Positions 7,946-15,709 of a stretch of DNA of 64,000 nt are shown here, piece by piece (position 1 is the stretch's first letter; each line of letters opens with the position of its first letter). The DNA lies in NCBI GenBank assembly GCA_020632875.1, contig JACKET010000025.1, forward strand, positions 1-64,000, read 5' to 3'. Origin of the DNA: Alphaproteobacteria bacterium (lineage in GTDB: Bacteria > Myxococcota_A > UBA796 > GCA-2862545). The position numbers were made by a program, and so were the translations under genes. Under the pieces are notes generated by a model that was given only the letters and a program-made list of their open reading frames with translations, ran no database searches and was not told where the DNA came from.

Positions 7946-10335
7946 AGGGTCTCCAGGAACGCCAGCAGCGCGGCCTTCTCGGGGCCGGACAGCGCTTCGA
8001 ACGCGTCGCGGACGGTGACGGCTTCGCCATCGTGCCCGAGGATCGCCGCGTCGAGCGTCTCGGCGCGCCCGTCGTGCAGGTACGGGGCGGTCTTCGAGAT
8101 GCCCCACAGCGGCGCGGTGCGGAACTCCTCCATCGTGGCGCCGGCCTCTTCGATTCCGGCCGATCCGGGCGGGAGGATCGCGTGGAGCAGGAGGTCGGAG
8201 TACAGCGGCACGTCGCCGTCGGGACCGGGGAGCGCCGGCACGTGGCAGCTCGCGCACCCGACGGAGGCGAACAGGCCCTCGCCCTGTGCGGCGAGCCCGG
8301 GATCGGCCGGAGTCTGCCGCGGGGGCGGGCCGAGCATCCGCAGGAAGCCGGCGACCTCTTCGGCGAAGGCGAGCCCCAGCTCGGGATCGGCGATCTCGTC
8401 GTTGTCCTGGATGCGGCCGAACGTGAGGCCGGGCTGGTCGGTGAGCGTCATCCCGAGCTCCATCGCGACCGCGTCGCGGACGAACTCGGCGATGGACGGC
8501 ACGCTGCCCTTCCACCCGAAGCGACCGAGGCGGCCGTCGTCCGTCCACGAGGGGCGGCCGGAGATGCCGTCGGCGTCGAGGTCGTCGGGATCGGCGTTGG
8601 CGAGGATGTCGGCCTCGTCGATCGCGTCGATCAGGCCGAGCCCGAAGACGTGTGGGGTCTGGCGCGGCTCGTACACGTTGACGCCCTCCTGGGCGCGGTT
8701 CGCGAGCTGATCCGGCCGGCGGAGGCGGTGCAGGATGGTACCCACGGCGGGTGGCACGAACTCGCCCTGGCCGTTGAGGATGCCGTGCCGCATGACGTTG
8801 AGCCCGAGCGGACCGGCGCCGCCGGGCACGGGCTCGAAGTGGCAGGCGCGGCAGCTGTCGCCGTTGAACCGGGGCCCGCCGAGGCCGTCCTGGAAGGCGA
8901 GCTCGGTGTCGAACGCCGTGCGGTCGCGGACGAAGTCGGCCGCCTCGGTGGCGTCGAGCGCACGCACCGGCCCGCCGTACTCGCCGACGGGCGGGACGGG
9001 GGCATCGGCCGGGATGAGGCCGGCGGAGGCCTGGCCGCGGCCGCCGAGCGACAGGAGGAACTCGCGGAGATCGGCCTGCCGGCCCTCCCCCATCGCGAGG
9101 TACCGGTCGCGGCTGGCGGACCCTTCGCCGCCGTGCATCTCGATGGCCTGGTGCAGCGTCTTCGCGCGCCCGTCGTGCAGGTAGGGCCCGACCGCGGCCA
9201 CGCCCCAGAGCGGCTGGGTGCGGAACTCGGAGCCCGTCGCGTCTTTCTGCTGGAGGCCGTCGGCGAGCTCGGGCCCCATGTCGTGGAGCAGGAGGTCGGA
9301 GTACACGGGGAGCTTGCCGCGGGGGCTCGTGAGCCGCGGCGTGTGGCAGTCGAAGCAGCGCGCTTCGTTGAAGGCGTCGCGGCCGCGCGTGGTGACCTCG
9401 TTCAGCGGCTCGACCTCGGGCGCCGCGAGCAGCATGGCGTAGCTGACGAGGTCGAACAGGTCGTCGGTGGACATCTCGGGGTCGGGCGCGCCGTCTTCGT
9501 CGGTCAGCGGGCCGTCGGGCGCGGCGGCCTGGCCGAATCCGCGCAGCGCCTCGCCGAGCCGGAACAGGGCGCCGGTCTGGCCGCCCGAGCTGTCGACGGG
9601 GAGGAGGGCGCGCTGGGCGTCGCTGAGCGGGTCGGTCGTGACGCCGAGGTGGTTGAAGAGCGGGCCGCGGATGAAGCCCTCGATGCTGACGGTCTGCGAC
9701 TTGCGGCCGAACCGACCGACGAACCCGCGGTCGTAGTTCGCCTTGCCGCTGATGCCGTCGCCGTCGCTGTCGTCGGGGTCTGCCCGGCGGAGGATCTCGT
9801 CGTCGGTGATCTCGGCGAGCAGCCCCACGCCGAAGAACGGGATCGGGTTGCGCTGCGCGATGATCGTCGTCTCGTCGGGCACCTGGGGACGCGCGTCGAA
9901 GTCCTCGCCCACGTAGTTGAGCCGGATGACGCCCCCGCCGTTCCCCGCGCTCTCGCCGGGCAGGAACGCGCCGTCGTTCGTGAGCCGGCCGGTCAGGAAG
10001 AAGCTGCGGTACATGCCGGCGGAGCCGCCAGGCGTGGGCTTCTCGTGGCACGACAGGCAGAAGACCGTGTTGAACGCGGGCCCGAGGCCCTCGGTGACCG
10101 TGAAGCGGTGCTGCCCCACGGCGAGCCCGCGCTCGAAGGTCGCGAGCTGCTCGGGTGTGGCGCTGGGACGGGGCTGGCCGAGGGGCGCCAGGATGCCGTC
10201 GGCGATGGGACCGTGGTCGGTCCAGTCTTCTTCGACGTCGGTGTCGGTGTCGGTGTCCTCGTCCTTGTCCTTGCAGGACGCGAACAGCAGTGCGGCCGCG
10301 ATGGCCGGCAGAATCAGGGCATTTCGCGTACCCAT
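7942..10335 (-). CDS. Double di-heme oxidoreductase (tandem DHOR/DUF1111-like) lipoprotein
   Basis: A 797-residue exported protein. The signal peptide ends LLFASC (lipobox) and an acidic DTDTD linker follows. Two copies of a di-heme oxidoreductase (CxxCH peroxidase-like, DUF1111) domain are joined head to tail. Copy 1 (about residues 60-400) has CLSCH and CFDCH; copy 2 (about 420-797) has CRACH and CASCH. Both contain the family signatures of a YSDLLLH segment and a late PYLHDGRA segment. Single-domain relatives are about 400-500 residues, so this is a duplication-fusion. ATG 10335 overlaps the upstream stop by 22 bases. Likely peroxidase-like or electron-transfer function. Confidence 0.85.
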   Translation of the reverse strand: MGTRNALILPAIAAALLFASCKDKDEDTDTDTDVEEDWTDHGPIADGILAPLGQPRPSATPEQLATFERGLAVGQHRFTVTEGLGPAFNTVFCLSCHEKPTPGGSAGMYRSFFLTGRLTNDGAFLPGESAGNGGGVIRLNYVGEDFDARPQVPDETTIIAQRNPIPFFGVGLLAEITDDEILRRADPDDSDGDGISGKANYDRGFVGRFGRKSQTVSIEGFIRGPLFNHLGVTTDPLSDAQRALLPVDSSGGQTGALFRLGEALRGFGQAAAPDGPLTDEDGAPDPEMSTDDLFDLVSYAMLLAAPEVEPLNEVTTRGRDAFNEARCFDCHTPRLTSPRGKLPVYSDLLLHDMGPELADGLQQKDATGSEFRTQPLWGVAAVGPYLHDGRAKTLHQAIEMHGGEGSASRDRYLAMGEGRQADLREFLLSLGGRGQASAGLIPADAPVPPVGEYGGPVRALDATEAADFVRDRTAFDTELAFQDGLGGPRFNGDSCRACHFEPVPGGAGPLGLNVMRHGILNGQGEFVPPAVGTILHRLRRPDQLANRAQEGVNVYEPRQTPHVFGLGLIDAIDEADILANADPDDLDADGISGRPSWTDDGRLGRFGWKGSVPSIAEFVRDAVAMELGMTLTDQPGLTFGRIQDNDEIADPELGLAFAEEVAGFLRMLGPPPRQTPADPGLAAQGEGLFASVGCASCHVPALPGPDGDVPLYSDLLLHAILPPGSAGIEEAGATMEEFRTAPLWGISKTAPYLHDGRAETLDAAILGHDGEAVTVRDAFEALSGPEKAALLAFLETL

Positions 10336-11285
10336 GCCATCCCCTTGTCGTACGGCGGCTGGAACGTGCCACCCACCCCATATGTGCGCCCCGCGCCGTC
10401 GGACCACATCGCGTGGATGTCGGCCTGGGTGTCGGCGGCGCCGGTCTCCTGGACGAGCGCGCCGCCCTCCCATCGCCCGACGAAGCCGTACTGCCCCCCG
10501 ACCAGCACGTCGCCGTCGATCACCGAAACGGCGTTGAGCCCCGGGTAGCCCGCAGGCGCCTCGGTGTTCCACGCCTGCCCGTCGAGCTCGGCGACACGGG
10601 CACCCGAGCGCCCGCCCACGGCGAAGATGCCGTCGTCGGGGGTGCCCCAGAGCGAGACGAAGTCCTGATCGGCGGACGGGCCCGTCGACATCTGGGACCA
10701 CTGTGTGCCGTCCCACTCGATGATCAGGCCGCCCTGGCCGACCGAGAACACGCGCCCGGCCATGCCCCACACCTTGAACATCGACTTCGCGCCGCGGTCG
10801 TTCTGGGACGGTTCGAGCGGGACCGGCGTGAAGCCCGTGCCATCCCAGTGGAGGAGCAGCGGATCGCCGACGGCCACGTCGCCCCCGACGACCCACATGT
10901 CGTCGGGACCCGCGCCCCAGACGCCCCACAGCGCTTCGGTCGTGCCCGCGTCGCGAACCTCCCAGCTCGATCCGTCGAAGTGGACCACCGCGCCGTCGAC
11001 GCCCACGGACCACACGTCGTTCGGGCCGAAGCCGTAGACCCAGACGAGCAGGGGCACGCCGCCAGGCAGGGCGACGGGGCTCCATTCGGTGCCGTTCCAG
11101 TGCGTGATGGTGCCTTCGTCGGGCGTGCCGCCGACCACGTACACGTCCGCCGGACCCGAGCCCCAGACGCCCGACTGGTCGCCGCGATCGGAGGCATCGA
11201 ACGCCACGGACCAGGATGGACCGGGCGGATCGGTGTCCGTGTCGTCGGTGTCCTTGCAGGCCATCAACAGGAACGCGACCAGCAT
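10314..11285 (-). CDS. WG-x-GP beta-propeller lipoprotein
   Basis: A 323-residue lipoprotein (MLVAFLLMAC lipobox, then DTDDTDTDP linker). It contains repeated blades of the type VWGSGPADVYVVGG, FGPNDVWSVG and WGAGPDDMWVVGG, each followed by a HxDGxxW strand, as in predicted beta-propellers common in Myxococcota. No catalytic residues are recognised. It begins the operon that continues into the double di-heme protein, the five-heme cytochrome and the metzincin. ATG 11285 has a strong GGAGG four bases upstream. It may serve as a surface scaffold or binding protein for the heme proteins (inference from gene order). Confidence 0.75.
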   Translation of the reverse strand: MLVAFLLMACKDTDDTDTDPPGPSWSVAFDASDRGDQSGVWGSGPADVYVVGGTPDEGTITHWNGTEWSPVALPGGVPLLVWVYGFGPNDVWSVGVDGAVVHFDGSSWEVRDAGTTEALWGVWGAGPDDMWVVGGDVAVGDPLLLHWDGTGFTPVPLEPSQNDRGAKSMFKVWGMAGRVFSVGQGGLIIEWDGTQWSQMSTGPSADQDFVSLWGTPDDGIFAVGGRSGARVAELDGQAWNTEAPAGYPGLNAVSVIDGDVLVGGQYGFVGRWEGGALVQETGAADTQADIHAMWSDGAGRTYGVGGTFQPPYDKGMAWVREMP

Positions 11286-11329
11286 CCGTCCTCCGGAGCG
11301 CCATTGTGCCACCCCGATCCGCGGCTGTC

Positions 11330-12472
11330 TCACGGCTCGGGCGTGAACAGGCGCACCGATCGTTGCACCCCCCGGAGCGCGTGCGACCCGAGGTCGACGA
11401 GACCCTCCTCCGACCCCAGCAGATCGACGAATGCGTCGGACAGCACGAGCGGAGCGAGCTCCTTCGTGAGCTTCTCGAGCCGCGCTGCTTCGTTCACCGG
11501 GCGCCCGATCACCGTGAAGTCGATGCGCGCCCGCGAGCCGATGTTGCCGTAGGCCACCTCGCCCGCGTGCAGGACGTAGCCCATCGCCAGCGGAAGCCGC
11601 CCTTCCGGCAGGGCCGCGGAGCGCTCCGCCAGGCGCACGAACGAGTCGCGCGCGGCATCGAGTGCCAGCCGGGCCACGCCGGCCGGGTCGTCCCCGACGG
11701 GGAAGATGCCGAGCACCGCGTCGCCGATGAACTTGAGCACCTCGCCCCCGCGCTCGACCCAGGGCTCTGCGACGCACTCGAAGTAGGCATCGAGATCCTC
11801 GAGCACCTCTTCGAGCGGCCGGTGGTCGACGCGCTCGGTGAAGCCGCGCAGATCGCACGTGAACACGATGGTCTGGATGCGCTGGCCCACGGCGCGGCGG
11901 TATTCGCCGTGCAGCACGCGCTGGGCCACGTTCTGGCCGAGGTAGGCGCGCAGCAGGGAGCGGTTGATGTGCCGCGTGGTCGAGAGCTCGAGACGCAGCG
12001 AGAGCACCCGCCGGATGCCGAGGAGCAGCGCCAGGTGCGCCTCCTCGAACCCACCCGGTGCCTTCGTGGTCACCGAGAACATCTGATCGCGCCGGCCGGG
12101 GAGCCGCATGATGAGGTAGTCGGTGGCGCCCTGCTCGCGGAAACGCTCGAGCAGCGCGTAGCGAGACTGCGCATCCAGTCGGATGCGGAGCGCGTCCTCC
12201 GAGCTCTCCCTCAAGGCGTTCACGGGCGACACGAGCAGCTCGGGCATCATCCGACCGAAGTCGACGTCCTCGGTGCGAACGCCATCCTCGGCGGTCCACC
12301 AGATGCTCACCACCGCGACGTCGGGGTGCATCGTCATGATGGCGGTCGAGATCCGCCAGACGGGGACGTGCTGCAGGAGCCGATCCGCGAGGGCCTCGAC
12401 CAGCTCGTCGGACCGCAACAGCCGGCTCTCCTCCGACACGAGCCAGTCCACGATCGCTGCCGCTGCATCCAT
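11330..12472 (-). CDS. Class III adenylate/guanylate cyclase
   Basis: A 380-residue soluble protein. Residues about 1-190 form a GAF-like N-terminal region. The cyclase homology domain (about 195-375) has the first metal Asp in TCDLRGFTE, the second in KFIGDAVLGIF, and the transition-state Asn-x-x-x-Arg in RPVNEAARLEKL. The substrate-specifying positions suggest a divergent adenylate cyclase, but I cannot fix ATP versus GTP. It would make a cyclic nucleotide in response to a signal sensed by the N-terminal part. ATG 12472 is 6 bases after TAGGCT (12484-12479), so a leaderless mRNA is likely. Confidence 0.88.
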   Translation of the reverse strand: MDAAAAIVDWLVSEESRLLRSDELVEALADRLLQHVPVWRISTAIMTMHPDVAVVSIWWTAEDGVRTEDVDFGRMMPELLVSPVNALRESSEDALRIRLDAQSRYALLERFREQGATDYLIMRLPGRRDQMFSVTTKAPGGFEEAHLALLLGIRRVLSLRLELSTTRHINRSLLRAYLGQNVAQRVLHGEYRRAVGQRIQTIVFTCDLRGFTERVDHRPLEEVLEDLDAYFECVAEPWVERGGEVLKFIGDAVLGIFPVGDDPAGVARLALDAARDSFVRLAERSAALPEGRLPLAMGYVLHAGEVAYGNIGSRARIDFTVIGRPVNEAARLEKLTKELAPLVLSDAFVDLLGSEEGLVDLGSHALRGVQRSVRLFTPEP

Positions 12473-12478
12473 GCCCGG

Positions 12479-12484
12479 AGCCTA
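12479..12484 (-). promoter_or_regulatory. -10 hexamer TAGGCT for cyclase, overlapping LysR stop codon
   Basis: TAGGCT on the minus strand ends 6 bases before the cyclase ATG. Its first three bases are the TAG stop codon (12484-12482) of the upstream LysR gene. The same arrangement occurs at 36588. The element supports a leaderless cyclase transcript and fixes the start codon. Confidence 0.5.
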
Positions 12485-13360
12485 CCGCGCGGCGCGGAAC
12501 GGCTCGACCCGGAAGGCCTCGACGAGGTGGTCGATCACGACCCTGAGCCGCGGCACGTCCTGACGGCCGGCCCGGCACACCAGGTGGATCGCGGGCCCCT
12601 CGCCCTCCCACCGCTCGAGCACCGGCACGAGCCTCCCCTCGCGCACGGCCTCGTCGGCGACGAAGTCGAAGACGCGGATCACGCCCACCCCCGCCACCGC
12701 GGCCTGCACGAGCGCATTGCCGTCGCCGATGCGGAGGGACGTGGGCACGGCGACCCCGTCGAGGTCCCACTCCGTGACGCGCCCGTGTGGACCGAGGAAC
12801 TTGAGGCACCGGTGCGCGACGAGATCCGCCGGGCGCTTCAGCTCGGGCGCCCGGGCCAGGTAGGCGGGCGCGGCGACCGTGACCCAGCGGCAGGTCGCGA
12901 GCCGGCGGGCCACGAGCGCCGAGTCGTCGAGCGAGCCCATGCGCACCGCGAGATCCGCCTCGTCGGCCGCGAGGCTCAGGTAGTCGTCGGTGAACGTGCA
13001 GGTCACGTCGAGCTCGGGGTGCCGGTCGAGCAGCCGGCCCAGCGCGGCCCCCACGCGCATCCCGAGCACCGGCGACGCCGTGATGCGCACCTCGCCCCGC
13101 ACGGCGCCGCTGCTCGCCTGGATGCGGTCGCGCCCGGCCTGCAGGGCGTCGAGTGCGACGCGGCAGTGCTCGAGCCACACCTCGCCTTCCGCGGTGAGGC
13201 CCACGCGGCGCGAGGTGCGTTCGAGCAGTTGCACGCCGAGCTCCTCCTCGAGCCGCGCCACGGCCTTGCTGATCGCGGCGGGCGAGACGCCCAGCCGGCG
13301 CGCAGCCGCAGAGAAGCTCGCCAGCTCGGCCGTGTGCACGAAGGGCTCGACGTTCAACAT
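12482..13360 (-). CDS. LysR-family transcriptional regulator
   Basis: A 292-residue complete LysR-type regulator. The N-terminal winged HTH (residues 3-62; ARRLGVSPAAISKAVARLE, LLERTSR) is followed by a LysR-substrate domain (residues about 90-290; VRITASPVLG, ADLAVRMG, VTVAAPAYL). It is closest in pattern to AaeR/DmlR-type members. It is divergent from the NADP-binding protein at 13484, and the 123-base gap contains an ATCATC-N11-GATGAT inverted repeat. This is the classical layout of a LysR protein controlling a divergent reductase gene and itself. The ATG at 13360 begins MLNVEPF. Confidence 0.9.
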   Translation of the reverse strand: MLNVEPFVHTAELASFSAAARRLGVSPAAISKAVARLEEELGVQLLERTSRRVGLTAEGEVWLEHCRVALDALQAGRDRIQASSGAVRGEVRITASPVLGMRVGAALGRLLDRHPELDVTCTFTDDYLSLAADEADLAVRMGSLDDSALVARRLATCRWVTVAAPAYLARAPELKRPADLVAHRCLKFLGPHGRVTEWDLDGVAVPTSLRIGDGNALVQAAVAGVGVIRVFDFVADEAVREGRLVPVLERWEGEGPAIHLVCRAGRQDVPRLRVVIDHLVEAFRVEPFRAAR

Positions 13361-13389
13361 GGCGCCATGGCTCCGCTCCGGGTCTCCCG

Positions 13390-13412
13390 ATCATCTACCA
13401 CAGGTTGATGAT
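13390..13412. promoter_or_regulatory. Inverted repeat, candidate LysR operator
   Basis: A perfect 6-bp inverted repeat, ATCATC (13390-13395) and GATGAT (13407-13412), with 11 bases between. The inner ATC-N-GAT half-sites fit the LysR-box type. It lies in the short divergent intergenic region between the LysR gene and the NADP-binding gene. The role is inferred from symmetry and position. Confidence 0.5.
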
Positions 13413-13431
13413 TGCATGACGCGGCCCCGCA

Positions 13432-13460
13432 TTGTTGAGCCACACGGCCCACCCTAGATT
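13432..13460 (+). promoter_or_regulatory. Sigma70-like promoter of NADP-binding gene
   Basis: TTGTTG (13432-13437) and TAGATT (13455-13460) are separated by 17 bases and lie 24 bases upstream of the ATG at 13484; GGAGG follows as ribosome binding site. The promoter starts about 20 bases downstream of the putative LysR operator. Confidence 0.5.
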
Positions 13461-13483
13461 CGGAACGTCACCTGGAGGTCCCC

Positions 13484-14128
13484 ATGAAGATCGCAGTCCT
13501 CGGCACCGGAGATGTCGGACAGATGCTCGCCAACCGCCTGCTCACGCAGGGGCATGCCGTGCGGCTCGGCTCGCGCAGCACGACCAACGACAAGGCGCAG
13601 GCCTGGGCGGCCGCTGCGAGCGGCGACGCCGGCGTGGCGACGTTCGCGGACGCGGCGGGCTGGGCGGATCTCGTCATCCTCGCGGTGTCGGGCGTGCACG
13701 CGCTGTCGGTCGTCGATGCGGCGAGCGCCGGGCTCGACGGCAAGGTCGTCGTCGACCTGACCAACCCGCTCGACTTCAGCAAGGGCTTCCCGCCCACGCT
13801 GTTCGTGAGCAACGACGACAGCCTCGGCGAGCAGATCCAGCGGGCCGTGCCGGGCGCGAAGGTCGTGAAGACGCTCAACACGCTCGCGAATCCGCTGATG
13901 CTGAACCCGGCGCTCCTGTCCGAGCCGACCGACATCCTGCTGTGCGGCGACGACGCCGGCGCGAAGGGCACGGTCGTCGAGCTGCTCCAGTCCTTCGGCT
14001 GGGCCTCGCCCATCGACCTCGGCGACATCACGAACAGCCGCGGCCTCGAAGCGTGGCTGCCCCTGTGGGTGCGGTTGTTCGGCGCGCTCGGCACGCCGAT
14101 GTTCAACCTGAAGCTGGTGCGCCAGTAG
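13484..14128 (+). CDS. NADP-binding reductase of the F420-dependent NADP oxidoreductase (NADP_oxidored F420) family
   Basis: A 214-residue Rossmann protein. The N-terminal MKIAVLGTGDVGQMLANRL is the dinucleotide motif and GSRS at the end of strand 2 suggests NADP(H) preference. The middle has VVDLTNPLDFSKGF and VVKTLNTLANPLM, typical of the family that includes F420H2:NADP oxidoreductase and related proteins. Homologues in organisms without F420 are common, so the cofactor cannot be inferred. It has a strong ribosome binding site (GGAGG). It is divergently paired with a LysR regulator, which probably controls it. Confidence 0.82.
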   Translation: MKIAVLGTGDVGQMLANRLLTQGHAVRLGSRSTTNDKAQAWAAAASGDAGVATFADAAGWADLVILAVSGVHALSVVDAASAGLDGKVVVDLTNPLDFSKGFPPTLFVSNDDSLGEQIQRAVPGAKVVKTLNTLANPLMLNPALLSEPTDILLCGDDAGAKGTVVELLQSFGWASPIDLGDITNSRGLEAWLPLWVRLFGALGTPMFNLKLVRQ

Positions 14129-14131
14129 GCG

Positions 14132-14929
14132 CTACCCGTCCATCCCGAAGAGCGCCTCGTCTTCGAGCGCCGTCGCGACGGCCTCGAGGACGTCGGAGCG
14201 CGTGACGATGCGGATGGCCCCGCCATCCTTGTCGAGCATCGGCAGGCACCCGATGTGCTCCTCGCTCATCCGCGACGCGGCCTTCTTCAGCGACGAGCCG
14301 CGCTCGACGGTCGACAGCTTCGACCCCATGTAGCGCTCGACCGCGGCGCTCTCGCCCTTCCAGCCGGACACCAGATCGCGCAGCGACACGACGCCCAGCG
14401 CGACGCCGTCGTCGGCGACGACGAGGTGCCGGATGCCGAGCGACTTCATCTTCGCGATGGCGTCTCTCGCGCTCGACGACGAGCGGACCGTCTGCACCGG
14501 GGTCGTCGACGCGTCGTCGACCGTGCGCGAGGCCGGCAGGATGGCGGGTGCCACGCGGACCACGTCGTGCTCGGACAGCACGCCCACCACGGCGCCGTCT
14601 TCGGTGACGACCGCCGCGCCCTTCCCGCGCATCTCGCGCAGGGCCGTCGCGAGGTCGTCCTCGACGTCGACCACCACGGCGGGCTTCGCGACGTCGCCGG
14701 CCTTCTCGGGGCCGCCCGCGTCGAAGCGGAACCACAGGGCCCCGCCGTCGACCAGCACACCCGCGCCGAACACGCCGCCGTCGTCGACCAGACCCACGAC
14801 CGTCGTGCCGTCGACCACGGGCAGGTGCCGGATGCCGAGATCCATCATCTTCACGGCGCAGTCGACCAGGCTCGCCTCGGAGCCCACGACGACCGGCTGG
14901 GAAGTCATCACGTCGCGAACTCGATCCAT
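14132..14929 (-). CDS. Four-CBS-domain protein
   Basis: A 265-residue soluble protein consisting only of CBS motifs, about residues 1-55, 80-125, 130-190 and 195-260. Typical signatures are IRHLPVVDG, GVLSEHDVV, IRHLVVADD and EEHIGCLPM. Such modules bind adenine nucleotides and act as energy sensors for partner transporters or enzymes. The ATG overlaps the stop of another four-CBS gene by one base (TGATG). The pair is divergent from an SLC13-type transporter, which is a plausible target (inference). Confidence 0.85.
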   Translation of the reverse strand: MDRVRDVMTSQPVVVGSEASLVDCAVKMMDLGIRHLPVVDGTTVVGLVDDGGVFGAGVLVDGGALWFRFDAGGPEKAGDVAKPAVVVDVEDDLATALREMRGKGAAVVTEDGAVVGVLSEHDVVRVAPAILPASRTVDDASTTPVQTVRSSSSARDAIAKMKSLGIRHLVVADDGVALGVVSLRDLVSGWKGESAAVERYMGSKLSTVERGSSLKKAASRMSEEHIGCLPMLDKDGGAIRIVTRSDVLEAVATALEDEALFGMDG

Positions 14930-15648
14930 CAGGCCACCTCCGTGGTCGCGAGCACGGCGCGCATCAGGTCGACCCGCGTCGCGATGCCCGCGAGCATACC
15001 GTCCGGCTCGAGAATGGGAATGGCCCCGACCCGGTGCGCGACCATCATCCGCGCCACCTCGCGCAGCGGAGTGCTCCAGGCGGCCGTCCACGGCGGGCGC
15101 GTGACCAGCGTGCCCACGTTCGTGGCGCCGTCGCGACCCTCGAGATCCCGCCAGCTGAGCACGCCTTCGAGCGAGCCGTCGGCGCGCACCACCGGAAGGT
15201 GCCGCACCCACTTGCGGGCGAGCAGGTCGAGGGCCTCGGCGACCGTCGTGTCGGGCCCGACCGTCTCGACGGGGACCGAAGCGACCGCCTCGACGGTGAG
15301 ATCCGCGGGGATCCGGTCTTCGGCCGCACGGACCGCGTCGTGCTCGGTGAACACCCCGACGAGCTCGCCGTCGGTGACCCAGATCGCGTCGTGGCGGGAG
15401 CCGCGGAGGCGCTGCAGCGCCTCGTCGAGGGTCGCGTCGACCGGCAGCACGAGCGCCGTGTGCAGCGCCAGGGAGCCCACCACCGCGGCCGGATCCGCAC
15501 GTTGGAGGTCGGTCGTGTGGAGGTAGCCGCGCAGCTCGTCGTCGACGACGGCGAGGTGTCGGAACGACCCGATCCGCTCGAGAGCCTGCGCCACCGTCGC
15601 GGACGGGCTCACCGCCACCGGGTCGGGGGTCATCCATTGAGAGAGCAT
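14929..15648 (-). CDS. Four-CBS-domain protein
   Basis: A 239-residue protein built from four CBS motifs: MTPDPVAVSPSAT, VLPVDATLDEALQRL, VRHLPVVRADGS and VGAIPILEPDG mark them. It is a paralogue in layout of the downstream gene, with which it is co-translated. ATG 15648 has GGAGG seven bases upstream; the frame extends further upstream but without conserved sequence and across the divergent gene. Likely a nucleotide-sensing regulatory subunit. Confidence 0.85.
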   Translation of the reverse strand: MLSQWMTPDPVAVSPSATVAQALERIGSFRHLAVVDDELRGYLHTTDLQRADPAAVVGSLALHTALVLPVDATLDEALQRLRGSRHDAIWVTDGELVGVFTEHDAVRAAEDRIPADLTVEAVASVPVETVGPDTTVAEALDLLARKWVRHLPVVRADGSLEGVLSWRDLEGRDGATNVGTLVTRPPWTAAWSTPLREVARMMVAHRVGAIPILEPDGMLAGIATRVDLMRAVLATTEVA

Positions 15649-15709
15649 CCGGGCCTCCAGCTCGACGTGAATCCCTACTACACACGGAGCCCGGAGGATA
15701 GCCGGGGCC

